Source: Oceanipulchritudo coccoides (GTDB taxonomy: Bacteria; Verrucomicrobiota; Verrucomicrobiia; Opitutales; Oceanipulchritudinaceae). From it: a stretch of 64,000 bases of DNA. Under the pieces are notes generated by a model that saw only the letters and a list, made by a program, of their open reading frames with translations, did not search any database and had not been told where the DNA came from. Numbering within the stretch: position 1 is the stretch's first letter; every line of letters starts with the position of its first letter. The stretch covers positions 248,001 to 312,000 of the forward strand of contig NZ_JAAGNX010000001.1 in the NCBI RefSeq assembly GCF_010500615.1. Direction: 5' to 3'. Below are positions 1-8,583 of the stretch, piece after piece. The position numbers and the translations under genes are program-made.

Positions 1-1182
1 ACAAAATCCTGCCTTCAGAATACCTATATCGACGGATACGCTTTCGCCTTTGAATTTTTCAATACCTGGGCGGCAGAATTGGATCCGCCAACGGCGCGTG
101 GAGGATTTTCGATTCTCCACGAAGGATTGGATTTCGATGATAAGGAAAAATTCCCCGAATCGATATATGGGGAGAAGTCTCCTGAAAACCTTGACCGTTA
201 TTTGGCCATTTGTGAAGCCTATGCCGACCAGGGTGCACAGATGGATGACGTCGATTCGGCTCCGCGCGGTCAAGTCTATCAGCGCGCCAACATGACGGGC
301 TTCAATGACTGCGCAAGAAGTCTCTGGGCGGGTAACTATGAACGCTTCATCAGGCAGATTGATCCAGACAACACCAGCAAGGGACTCTTTCGAGTTAATG
401 GTCCCCTGACCCCGTCTTCCCATCCCTACGATCGCTTTGCCCGGAGTTTCGACAGCACGACGGGTAAGAATACGATGTACTTTGATGTTCATGACAACTT
501 GCTGCCATCGCGCAGCCAACGGGTGCAGCTTTCCGTGATCTATCTCGATAAGGGAACCGGGCAGTTTGAACTGGAATACGATGCCACGGACAACAGCCAA
601 AAAAGTGCGTTTGTTGTCACCAAAACCAATTCCAATACCTGGAAGACGGAAACCGTGGTGGTCGACGATTGGGTCATGGCAAACAATGGTCCGAATGGTG
701 CCGACCTGATGCTGCTGAATATCGATTCGGAAGACGACATCTTCCATATGGTGGAGTTGGTCAAGCTAGCCGAAGTTGTTGTTGTTACAGAGGGGCAGGG
801 GACCGTCACCGGGCGCACCGATGCCACCATTTACGATCCTGTGATTGGCACCTTTGCCGAGGGTCAACGGCTCGAATTAACTGTGACACCTGCCCCCGGA
901 TGGGAATTTTCCGGGTGGAGTGGTGATTTGGACGGAACGAATCCGCGTCCTATTCTTTATCCGACTGAAGATACGCAGGTAACCGCCCATTTCACCCGGG
1001 TGGGCGAGACCTCCACCTGGTTCGGATTTAAAATACTAAATGACTATGTGGATACAGGAGCCTGGTTGGGTTGGGTGCATGTCGCAAACGATCCATGGGT
1101 CTATTCTGAGAACCTGGGAAGCTGGATGTATGCCCCCGAACAATCCGGTGCGTTTGGCGCCTGGTTTCACTTGAGTTACTAA
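1..1182 (+). CDS. Secreted beta-galactosidase-like protein, 5'-truncated by window edge
   Basis: The reading frame is open from base 1, so only the last 393 residues are visible. They align closely with the protein at 1192-4278. The first part is the end of its TIM-barrel-like catalytic domain (shared FAFEFFNTWAAELDPP). A beta-sandwich accessory domain follows at about 430-780. An InlB-type bacterial repeat at about 780-1000 has the pattern LTVTPAPGWEFSGWSGDLDG. The last ~55 residues are a tail with DTGAWLGWVHV and NDPWVYS, which also ends the unrelated esterase at 4295-5308. The next paralog starts 9 bp after the stop, so they are probably co-transcribed. The catalytic residues lie outside the window. 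The glycosidase role comes from the paralogs and is not proven. Confidence 0.8.
   Translation, partial: TKSCLQNTYIDGYAFAFEFFNTWAAELDPPTARGGFSILHEGLDFDDKEKFPESIYGEKSPENLDRYLAICEAYADQGAQMDDVDSAPRGQVYQRANMTGFNDCARSLWAGNYERFIRQIDPDNTSKGLFRVNGPLTPSSHPYDRFARSFDSTTGKNTMYFDVHDNLLPSRSQRVQLSVIYLDKGTGQFELEYDATDNSQKSAFVVTKTNSNTWKTETVVVDDWVMANNGPNGADLMLLNIDSEDDIFHMVELVKLAEVVVVTEGQGTVTGRTDATIYDPVIGTFAEGQRLELTVTPAPGWEFSGWSGDLDGTNPRPILYPTEDTQVTAHFTRVGETSTWFGFKILNDYVDTGAWLGWVHVANDPWVYSENLGSWMYAPEQSGAFGAWFHLSY
425..1002. repeat. Copy 1 of a ~575-bp shared module (beta-sandwich + InlB repeat)
   Basis: This segment encodes RSFDS...GKNTMYFD...LLPSRSQ through the WSGDLDG repeat. It is very similar in DNA and protein to the segments at about 2578-3150 and 6658-7227. 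Boundaries are approximate and judged by eye. Confidence 0.75.
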
Positions 1183-1191
1183 TCATCAATT

Positions 1192-4100
1192 ATGAAGACA
1201 CCCCCTTTACCCTTAAGAATAATTCTTGCCTCATGCCTCCTCCTTGCAGGTGGTTTGATTTCTGAAGCCAAACTGGGGCTGGACCGTGAAGCCTATGGCG
1301 TTTGGGACCGCACCGGCGGGTTATCCGTGGAAACGTATCCTTTCACGCGTGGTCAGGAATGGACCACTGCATGGGAGCATATTAATCCCGCCCGCCATGT
1401 CTTTGATTGGTCCGAACTGGATGCCTTGCTGCAATTTGCCTACGATCAGAACCAGAAGCTATTCGCCAAGGTCTCGCCGGTCGGAGGGCAGGGCGGGCCA
1501 CCTTCATGGATCTACGAAGATCAGGGGGGCGATGTGCCTCGAGTAACCGGCGATGTCTTCGACTACGGCTTTTATCTGGATCCTGAGTACAAGCTCTACT
1601 TCAGCGAGATGGTGCAAGCAATGGGGGATCACATGCGCAACAATGTACCGGCCCACCTTCTCGACCGGGTCGCCTTTGTCCGCGTGGATACAGGGGCGAC
1701 AGGCGATGAGGAACCTTATGAAAATGCCGGCAACATCGATTTCCCTGAACTCTACGGGATTACGAATCAGGAATGGGAAGACTTCCGCCTGTGGGCTTTT
1801 GAAGTTTACCGGCAGGCCTTTCAGGAAGGTCCCGCAAGAAAAATTCCGCTATTGTTTCAGGACATTGATCCATCACAGGACCCGGTTGAATGGGCCTGGG
1901 TGACTGGGAATGTGACTGCCGGCTTCGGGGCAAAGTTTGGCGGGATCGTCCGTGGACACCATCTAACAAAATCCAATACTGCGACCACCGACTTCAAGGA
2001 TAAAGCGGTAGATTCGGACTTCGGACTGTTCTCGCGTAATGAAATGGACCAGACATGGCAAAAGACATTTTTCCAGCTCAACATCCGCCTGAACATGTAT
2101 TGGACTGCCGTCGAACAGCTGCATCCGGGGTTGAGTGTCTGGGACGTGACCCAATCCTGCCTAGGAAACACCTATATAGATGATTACACATTCGCCTTCG
2201 AGTTCTTCAACACATGGGCAGCCGAGTTGGATCCCCCTACCGCGAGGGGTGGATTCAGCATCCTTCACGAAGGCCTGGATTCATCTGACACGGTCAAATT
2301 CCCGGAGTCAATTTACGGGCCGGCCAATATTAACAATGAGCAGAGATATATTGATATCTGTGCTGCCTATGCGAGCCGGGGCGCTTTGATGAATGATTCG
2401 TTCGCCGCGACTAAGGGCCAGGTTTACCAGCGCGATGCACAGACGGGTTTCAACGACTCCAGCTGGCTCATTGTTCCCGGCAACTATGAACGTTTCATCA
2501 CCCAGATGGACCCGGATAACACCAGCAAGGGCCTTTTCCGGATCAATGGGCCGTTAACAACAGCCTCTCATCCGTATGACCGTTATGCCCGGAGTTTCGA
2601 CAGCGCAACGGGTAAGAACACGATGTATTTTGATATCCATGACAACCTGCTTCCTTCACGCAGCCAGAGCGTGCGGCTTTCAGTGATCTATCTCGACGCG
2701 GGAACCGGCCAGTTCGAGCTGCAATACGATGCGGATTCCGATAGCCAGAAGACAGCCTTTGTTGTCACCAAGACCAATTCCAATACCTGGAAGACCGAAA
2801 CGATAATTGTCGATGATTGGGCGCTCCAAAACAATGGTCCCAACGGAGCCGACCTGATGCTCCTTAATGTCGATTCGGAAGACGACATCTTCCACATGGT
2901 GGAGCTCGTAAAGATTTCCGAGGTCACCCTTGGCACTGTCGGCAAGGGAAGCGTCAGCGGGCGCACCGATGCCATCGTTTATGATCCGATGGTCGGGACC
3001 TTTGATGAGGGCCAGCGGTTTGAATTGACCGTGACGCCCGAACCAGGCTGGGAGTTTGTGGGTTGGAGCGGTGACCTAGACGGGACTGAGACCCGCCCCT
3101 TCCTGTATGCCACGGAAGATGCCCGGGTGACTGCGAATTTCATCTATCTGGGTGCAGACCTGACTGAAGACAACTTTAATTCAGCTGACTGGACCGGGGG
3201 GACCGGTTGGAGTGGCAACTGGATTCCCTCAGGTGAGGCAACGCCGGGCGCCATTGTTCAACTGAACAACACCGGGGAGATCACCCGCAACCTTGGGACC
3301 CCACTGAGCAACGCCACTTTGTCTTTCATGTGGGATGTTGACCGGATCACGACCGGCCAACCAGGAGAAGTTTACATCAAGGTTGGCAGCATCTGGCTCC
3401 CGGATCCGGTGTGGAGCGAGGGCGTGAAGGGCGACGATTCGGGAAGCAGCCCCGAGCTGGCCCCTGCCACGGTCAATCTCAGTTCCTTTGGCACGGTGTC
3501 TGGGATCCGCTTTAAGCTGAACGGTAACTCGAGTACCGACCGCTTCTGGATTGATGATGTAGTTATTCTTGGCTCAGACGGTGGAGGAGGCACCTATGAA
3601 CAACCCTTGTTCACATCCGATCCCGTTGAAAAAGGTCCAGGTGTCGAAGGAAGTCCCTACGCGGGCACACTCGTTGGTTCAGCGTTGGATGCAAACGGTG
3701 ACCCAATGACCTTCTCCAAGGTCCCGGCTTCCGGACCTGCCTGGCTGAATGTGGATTCCAATGGCACACTTTGGGGTACACCGACCGCTGCCGACATTGG
3801 CCTTAATCGGTGGACCGTCGAGGTCACCGATGGATCCGGGGTGCCGGATGAGGCGTATTTGCTGATTACGGTAGAACCGGATGGAGCGCCCGCGTTGAGC
3901 TATGCCGAGTGGTCGAGCCTCTTCCGGTTGGACCAACCGCAGGATGGTGATGACGATGGTGACGCTGAACCGAATATCATTGAATTTTCCAATGGTGGGA
4001 GCCCGGTCAACCGCTTGGACAATGGCCATCAGTCCACCTTTGAATTGATGAGTGGTAGCGGTTCGACTTGGTTTGAATACGCTTACGCCAAGCGTGGCAG

Positions 4101-4278
4101 CGGCCTGAGTTACCAGATGGAAGTGTCTTCCAGCCTGGCTCCGGGAAGCTGGTCGGGGACCGGATATACCGAGACAGGCAACGATCCCCTCAATGGATAT
4201 TTTAACCTGATCACCAACCGGATCGAAATTCCCACGGATTCCCCCGTCTTTATCCGGCTGAGAGTTGAGGAAAACTGA
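1192..4278 (+). CDS. Secreted multidomain beta-galactosidase-like glycoside hydrolase
   Basis: This 1,028-residue protein starts with a signal peptide (about 1-25). A GH-A-clan, GH42-like TIM barrel follows to about 410, then a beta-sandwich to about 590, an InlB-type repeat to about 665, a jelly-roll-like module (about 668-805), a putative-Ig module (about 812-900), and a tail with an acidic DDDGD segment ending in FIRLRVEEN. It probably acts outside the cell or on its surface on a galactose-containing glycan. Where the paralog at 5305-8367 has AEGSTGD, this protein has DTGATGD, so Glu172 of the paralog aligns with Thr167. If that Glu is the acid/base, this copy may be inactive or use another residue. 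Family membership is inferred by eye. It sits in tandem with the upstream paralog and the downstream esterase. Confidence 0.75.
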   Translation: MKTPPLPLRIILASCLLLAGGLISEAKLGLDREAYGVWDRTGGLSVETYPFTRGQEWTTAWEHINPARHVFDWSELDALLQFAYDQNQKLFAKVSPVGGQGGPPSWIYEDQGGDVPRVTGDVFDYGFYLDPEYKLYFSEMVQAMGDHMRNNVPAHLLDRVAFVRVDTGATGDEEPYENAGNIDFPELYGITNQEWEDFRLWAFEVYRQAFQEGPARKIPLLFQDIDPSQDPVEWAWVTGNVTAGFGAKFGGIVRGHHLTKSNTATTDFKDKAVDSDFGLFSRNEMDQTWQKTFFQLNIRLNMYWTAVEQLHPGLSVWDVTQSCLGNTYIDDYTFAFEFFNTWAAELDPPTARGGFSILHEGLDSSDTVKFPESIYGPANINNEQRYIDICAAYASRGALMNDSFAATKGQVYQRDAQTGFNDSSWLIVPGNYERFITQMDPDNTSKGLFRINGPLTTASHPYDRYARSFDSATGKNTMYFDIHDNLLPSRSQSVRLSVIYLDAGTGQFELQYDADSDSQKTAFVVTKTNSNTWKTETIIVDDWALQNNGPNGADLMLLNVDSEDDIFHMVELVKISEVTLGTVGKGSVSGRTDAIVYDPMVGTFDEGQRFELTVTPEPGWEFVGWSGDLDGTETRPFLYATEDARVTANFIYLGADLTEDNFNSADWTGGTGWSGNWIPSGEATPGAIVQLNNTGEITRNLGTPLSNATLSFMWDVDRITTGQPGEVYIKVGSIWLPDPVWSEGVKGDDSGSSPELAPATVNLSSFGTVSGIRFKLNGNSSTDRFWIDDVVILGSDGGGGTYEQPLFTSDPVEKGPGVEGSPYAGTLVGSALDANGDPMTFSKVPASGPAWLNVDSNGTLWGTPTAADIGLNRWTVEVTDGSGVPDEAYLLITVEPDGAPALSYAEWSSLFRLDQPQDGDDDGDAEPNIIEFSNGGSPVNRLDNGHQSTFELMSGSGSTWFEYAYAKRGSGLSYQMEVSSSLAPGSWSGTGYTETGNDPLNGYFNLITNRIEIPTDSPVFIRLRVEEN
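2578..3150. repeat. Copy 2 of the shared beta-sandwich + InlB module
   Basis: This is the second copy of the module, with long identical stretches such as the codons for FVVTKTNSN and GPNGADLMLLN. It suggests recent duplication or gene conversion within the cluster. Confidence 0.75.
3600..4278. repeat. Ig-like + DDDGD tail, copy 1
   Basis: The C-terminal ~225 codons closely match 7690-8367 in DNA and protein, including the run encoding NGYFNLITNRI. Confidence 0.7.
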
Positions 4279-4294
4279 TCCCGGAAGGCAACCC

Positions 4295-5308
4295 ATGAAA
4301 CTCCTCCAATCCATTGCCCTGATCACTCTCGCCTCCCTTCCATGCTCTGCCTTTTCCGCAGTGGCCAGCCCTGCGACAATCGCCCTGTTTGAGGAGATTG
4401 ATACAGGGGAATACCTTCCGTATCGCCTCCTCCGACCAGAGAATTTTGACCCGGATGAAAAATATCCAGTAATGATTTCTCTGCACGGGGGGAGCGCCAC
4501 CTCAAGTTATCCCAAAAATGAAAAGAATGTTCGCAATTGGATAGAGCACCTTGTCCGGGAGGACTTCCGCGATCAGTTCAACTGCTACATCATTTGCCCG
4601 CATTCACCTGGTGCCTGGAGACTCGCGCAGTTCCGGGCCATCAAGGATGTGATTGCTGAGCTTCCGTCGGTCGACACGGACCGCATCTATGCCATTGGCC
4701 ATTCAATGGGTGGGCAGGGCGTCTATACCTTCATTCAGTCGGAACCGGAGTATTTCGCCGCAGTGTTTTCCTCTTCAGCCAACGGGAACAAGGTGGACAA
4801 TCCTGAGGCCTTCAAGGATCTGCCCGTCTGGACATTCCATGGTGATAAGGACGGGACCATCAACATTGCCGGCAATCAGGCATTGTTCGCAAAAATGCAG
4901 CAAATCGGCGGAAACATGAAGTTTACGACATGGATCAATGAGGCTCATGGGTCCAGTGAGTTGATGGTGGCCGCTGGAAGCGGGTATGAGTTTTTCGACT
5001 GGGACAAGGACAATTACGTTTGGGTCCCGGCCACGCGGGAGTGGATGACCCAGCTTTCCAGCGACCTGTGCGATCCGGAAACGTTCTCCATGAAGTGGCT
5101 CTTTTCCAAATCACGCACGGCGGAGCCCGTTGATCCGCTTTGGTTTGGGTTCGAGGTTATCGACGGATACGCGGATACCGGAAGCTGGCTGGGATGGGTG
5201 AATGTCCAGAACGATCCGTATGTCTATTCACACCGTCTTGAAAGTTGGATGTATGCCACTGGACCATCATCAGAAGCGAGGTCATGGTTCTTCGTTTTTG
5301 GCGAATGA
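4295..5308 (+). CDS. Secreted alpha/beta-hydrolase (esterase/PHB-depolymerase-like)
   Basis: This 337-residue protein has a signal peptide (MKLLQSIALITLASLPCSAFSA) and an alpha/beta-hydrolase core. The oxyanion strand is SLHGG, the nucleophile elbow is GHSMGGQG (Ser137), the acid is Asp184 or Asp186 in HGDKDG, and the base is His218 in NEAHGS. It ends in the WLGWV...NDPYVYS tail found in the truncated protein at 1-1182. ATG 4295 was chosen because it follows a GGAAG box and gives a proper signal peptide. An upstream TTG at 4265 would overlap the previous gene. Its stop overlaps the next ATG by 4 bp (ATGA), which indicates translational coupling. It probably removes ester substituents from the glycan attacked by its neighbours; the substrate is unknown. 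Confidence 0.8.
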   Translation: MKLLQSIALITLASLPCSAFSAVASPATIALFEEIDTGEYLPYRLLRPENFDPDEKYPVMISLHGGSATSSYPKNEKNVRNWIEHLVREDFRDQFNCYIICPHSPGAWRLAQFRAIKDVIAELPSVDTDRIYAIGHSMGGQGVYTFIQSEPEYFAAVFSSSANGNKVDNPEAFKDLPVWTFHGDKDGTINIAGNQALFAKMQQIGGNMKFTTWINEAHGSSELMVAAGSGYEFFDWDKDNYVWVPATREWMTQLSSDLCDPETFSMKWLFSKSRTAEPVDPLWFGFEVIDGYADTGSWLGWVNVQNDPYVYSHRLESWMYATGPSSEARSWFFVFGE

Positions 5309-8300
5309 AATTTTTCAATTTTCAATTCTGCCTCTCGATCAGTGTTCCTTTGCTCGCATTTGCATTATCGGGCATGGGCCAAAGTATTCCGGCGGCAGGT
5401 ATCCATAGCTGGGCCTCATGGAAGCCAGGGAATGTCTCTCGTGTGGACTGCCCCGAATTGCGAGGCGTTCCCCTTATTCTGAAGTGGAATCAGCTCGAAC
5501 CAAGCGAAGGGGATTACCAATTCGAAAGCCTTGTCGGAGCGCCGTTACAGGTTGCCGCGGACGATGGCTTGTATGCAACGGCAATGATCTGGGTGGGCCC
5601 GGCCTGCCCGGAATGGATCTACGGGCTGGGGGTCCCTGAGGTATTTACGGATAGAACGGTAAATGCGCTTGGCCAACCAATATCAGCTAAACCTTACCCT
5701 TATCCCTTTTCGACGATTTATATGGAGCGATTCATTGCCCTCATCGATGCCTTTGGCACTTACCTCAATAATCTTCCGGAGGATCTACAGCAGCGAATTG
5801 TTTTTGTGCAAAGCGCCGAGGGATCGACTGGTGATCCGGCTCCCTACAAGGGCAAACCACTTGATCCACAATATGAGATTACTGATGAGGAGTGGTATCT
5901 CTTCCGCAAAGAGATATGGAGTCACTACCTGCAGAGTTTGGTGGACATTCCCCTCATGGTAAACTCAAGCAGCAAGAGTCCGGAACAGAGCGATTGGGTA
6001 CTTGATAATCTGGATATTCTCGCCGTCAAGAACGGCATGTTCAGTCACGGTTATCATGTCAGTGGGAACAAAGAGCGATTGGCCAATTTTAAAACCCTTT
6101 CCAATAGAGCCCGGAGCCTTGGAAAACCGGTGATCAACCGCGGAGAGATGGATGGAGAGCTCTTTGTGATGGGCTGGTCGAGCAGTAATATCCCGCGAGC
6201 GCTCTATTGGTCCGGCATCTTCGCGATGCATTGCGAATTGGATATTTGGAATGTACCGAATAATGCCTTGAAAGATGAGGCGAATGCTCCAGCTCTCGAA
6301 TTTTTCAACAAGTATGCTGGTCATTGGAATCCCGCTCTTGCGCCAGGGGCCTTCTGCGCCTTGCGGGATGGACTGGATGCCTCCGATTTCGAGCGTTTCC
6401 CAGCAGAAGTGTTTGGAGGAGCACCGGGGCAGAAAAAAGTGCCTGAGCGCTACCTGAATATCGCACAAGCTTATGAGTCCCGTGGGGCACGGATGGATGA
6501 TGTCGAGAGTGCGATGGGGGGTGGCATGCTGAATCGCAAACGAAGCGGGCCCAACGACGTTGGCTGGGCGATTCTTCCCTCCAATTATGAGCGTTTCCTG
6601 TATCAGCTGAATTCGGGGACAGAGGATGTCGGATGGTGGAATATTGATGATTCCATATACGGTCGCTTTGGACGCGGGTTTGATCACGGGAACGGCAAGG
6701 ACACCTTGTATTTTGATGTTCATGACAAGCTGCTGCCTTCGCGCAGCCAGCGCGTGCGGCTCTCGGTGATCTATCTCGACACGGGCACCGGCCAGTTCGA
6801 GCTGCAATATGATGCGGATTCAGACAGCCGGAAGTCCGCATTCGTTGTCACCAAGACCAATTCCAATAAATGGAAGACGGAATCCGTGGTGGTCGATGAT
6901 TGGGCATTTCAAAACAAGGGTCCGAACGGAGCCGATCTCATGCTGCTCAATGTCGATTCAGAAGACGACATCTTCCACTTGGTAGAGCTCGTCAAGTTGT
7001 CGCAGGTCACCATTGGCACTGTCGGAAAAGGTAGCGTGAGCGGACGCGCCGATGCCACCGTTTATGATCCAGTGGTCGGTCCCGTTAATGAGGGCCAGCG
7101 ACTGGAATTGACAGTAACACCCGAATCCGGATGGGAATTTGTGGGTTGGAGCGGCGATCTTGACGGGACAAACACACGCCAGATTCTCTTCACTGCGGAA
7201 GACACCCGGATCACAGCACACTTTGCTTACGGTGGCACCTCTGTGGCATCCGATGACTTTGACTCAAATTCCTGGACTGGCGGCACAGGCTGGAGTGGTG
7301 GATGGAGTAGCTCTGGAGGCATCACCCTGACAAGTTATGGAGGGGGAATTACCATCCTGCTGAACAGCAACGGACAGATTACCCGTGACCTCATTAGTGC
7401 GCTGGCCAATGCGTCGCTTACCATTGATCATGATATCGACAGCCTTGATACGGGTGAGACTGCAACGGCGGAAGTCTTTGATGGGTCCTGGCATGTTGTT
7501 TGGGTCGCGACAGAGAGCGATAACGGCGGCGATCGGGGCGTTGAACCCGATGCCTTGGTCACAGAGACCATCGACCTTGCGGCATATGGAGACATCTCAA
7601 AAATCCGTTTCACGGTGAATGCCGGAGGCGGTGCGGACCGGTTCTGGATCGATAATATCACACTCACCGGGGACAGTGAGGGAGGAACTCACTCACTTCC
7701 ATTGTTTGCCTTTGATCCCGTGGAAATGGGTCCTGCAGTCGAGGGCGTACCTTTCTCGGGAACGCTGGCTGGTTCGGTCAATCATGCCAACGGTGATCCG
7801 ATGACCTTCTCCATGGGTTCAGGGCCGGGTTGGCTGAGCGTGGCACCCGACGGGACCCTCTCGGGCATGCCAACTCCTACGGATGTTGGCCTGAACCACT
7901 GGATCGTCGAGGTCACTAATGAATATGGGGCTCCTGATAAGGCTAATTTACTGCTTTATGTCGAGCCGGATGGAACACCCGCTTTGAGCTATGCCGATTG
8001 GTCGAGCCTTTACCGGCTTAATCAAGCACAGGAGGGGGATGACGATGGGGACACTGAATTGAATTTAATGGAATTCGCCAACGGCGGGAGCCCGGTCAAT
8101 CCTTTCGACAGGGGCCATCGTCCGGCTTTTGAAATCAAAAGGGATGGTGGATCAACATGGTTTGAATACGCCTATGCCAAGCGCGGCAGCTGCCTGAATT
8201 ATCAGCTGGAATTCTCTTCCAGCCTGGCTCCGGGAAGCTGGTCGGGAAATGGTTATACGGAGACGGGAAGCGACCCCCTTAATGGATATTTTAACCTGAT

Positions 8301-8367
8301 CACCAACCGGATCGATCTACCCGCGGATTCCCCTGTGTTCATTCGCCTGATCGTTGAAGAATACTGA
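5305..8367 (+). CDS. Secreted multidomain beta-galactosidase-like glycoside hydrolase, diverged paralog
   Basis: This 1,020-residue paralog of 1192-4278 has the same module order: signal peptide, TIM-barrel-like domain, beta-sandwich, InlB-type repeat, jelly roll, Ig-like module and DDDGD tail. The catalytic domain is clearly more diverged than the accessory modules. It contains AEGSTGD (Glu172), a plausible GH-A acid/base site. ATG 5305 overlaps the esterase stop as ATGA. The alternative GTG at 5245 lies inside the esterase and would spoil the signal peptide (MKFFNFQFCLSISVPLLAFA). It probably releases galactose-type residues outside the cell, but no exact GH family is claimed. Confidence 0.75.
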   Translation: MKFFNFQFCLSISVPLLAFALSGMGQSIPAAGIHSWASWKPGNVSRVDCPELRGVPLILKWNQLEPSEGDYQFESLVGAPLQVAADDGLYATAMIWVGPACPEWIYGLGVPEVFTDRTVNALGQPISAKPYPYPFSTIYMERFIALIDAFGTYLNNLPEDLQQRIVFVQSAEGSTGDPAPYKGKPLDPQYEITDEEWYLFRKEIWSHYLQSLVDIPLMVNSSSKSPEQSDWVLDNLDILAVKNGMFSHGYHVSGNKERLANFKTLSNRARSLGKPVINRGEMDGELFVMGWSSSNIPRALYWSGIFAMHCELDIWNVPNNALKDEANAPALEFFNKYAGHWNPALAPGAFCALRDGLDASDFERFPAEVFGGAPGQKKVPERYLNIAQAYESRGARMDDVESAMGGGMLNRKRSGPNDVGWAILPSNYERFLYQLNSGTEDVGWWNIDDSIYGRFGRGFDHGNGKDTLYFDVHDKLLPSRSQRVRLSVIYLDTGTGQFELQYDADSDSRKSAFVVTKTNSNKWKTESVVVDDWAFQNKGPNGADLMLLNVDSEDDIFHLVELVKLSQVTIGTVGKGSVSGRADATVYDPVVGPVNEGQRLELTVTPESGWEFVGWSGDLDGTNTRQILFTAEDTRITAHFAYGGTSVASDDFDSNSWTGGTGWSGGWSSSGGITLTSYGGGITILLNSNGQITRDLISALANASLTIDHDIDSLDTGETATAEVFDGSWHVVWVATESDNGGDRGVEPDALVTETIDLAAYGDISKIRFTVNAGGGADRFWIDNITLTGDSEGGTHSLPLFAFDPVEMGPAVEGVPFSGTLAGSVNHANGDPMTFSMGSGPGWLSVAPDGTLSGMPTPTDVGLNHWIVEVTNEYGAPDKANLLLYVEPDGTPALSYADWSSLYRLNQAQEGDDDGDTELNLMEFANGGSPVNPFDRGHRPAFEIKRDGGSTWFEYAYAKRGSCLNYQLEFSSSLAPGSWSGNGYTETGSDPLNGYFNLITNRIDLPADSPVFIRLIVEEY
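6658..7227. repeat. Copy 3 of the shared beta-sandwich + InlB module
   Basis: This is the third copy of the module, inside a protein whose catalytic domain is much more diverged from the other two. Accessory modules are therefore more conserved than catalytic ones, which suggests module exchange. Confidence 0.7.
7690..8367. repeat. Ig-like + DDDGD tail, copy 2
   Basis: This is the second copy of the tail at 3600-4278. The truncated copy at 1-1182 lacks it and has the WLGW tail instead, so tails are interchangeable between paralogs. Confidence 0.7.
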
Positions 8368-8583
8368 ACCTCGACAGATACACGAAAATGCCCCTTTCCC
8401 TCCTTCTGGCCACCGTTGTCTCTGCCTTTTCTCTGCCATAAAATGTATTTGGCGGATATGGCCGATCAATTGGCACTCAGTGACAAATGCCTTTTCAGGA
8501 ATCCTCGTATATTATATGACTAACGAAGCAGAGATCGAACGAAAATCCCCGCACAAAAATCCCCTTAAACCTTACCCTGATCG
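8368..8583 (+). other. Intergenic gap with a 17-codon signal-peptide-like remnant
   Basis: The gap starts with an ATG at 8388, 20 bp after the glycosidase stop. It encodes MPLSLLLATVVSAFSLP followed by TAA (8439-8441). This looks like a signal peptide cut off by a stop and may be the head of a lost gene. The rest of the gap is AT-richer and probably contains the promoter for the sulfatase run. I see no clear terminator. Confidence 0.35.
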
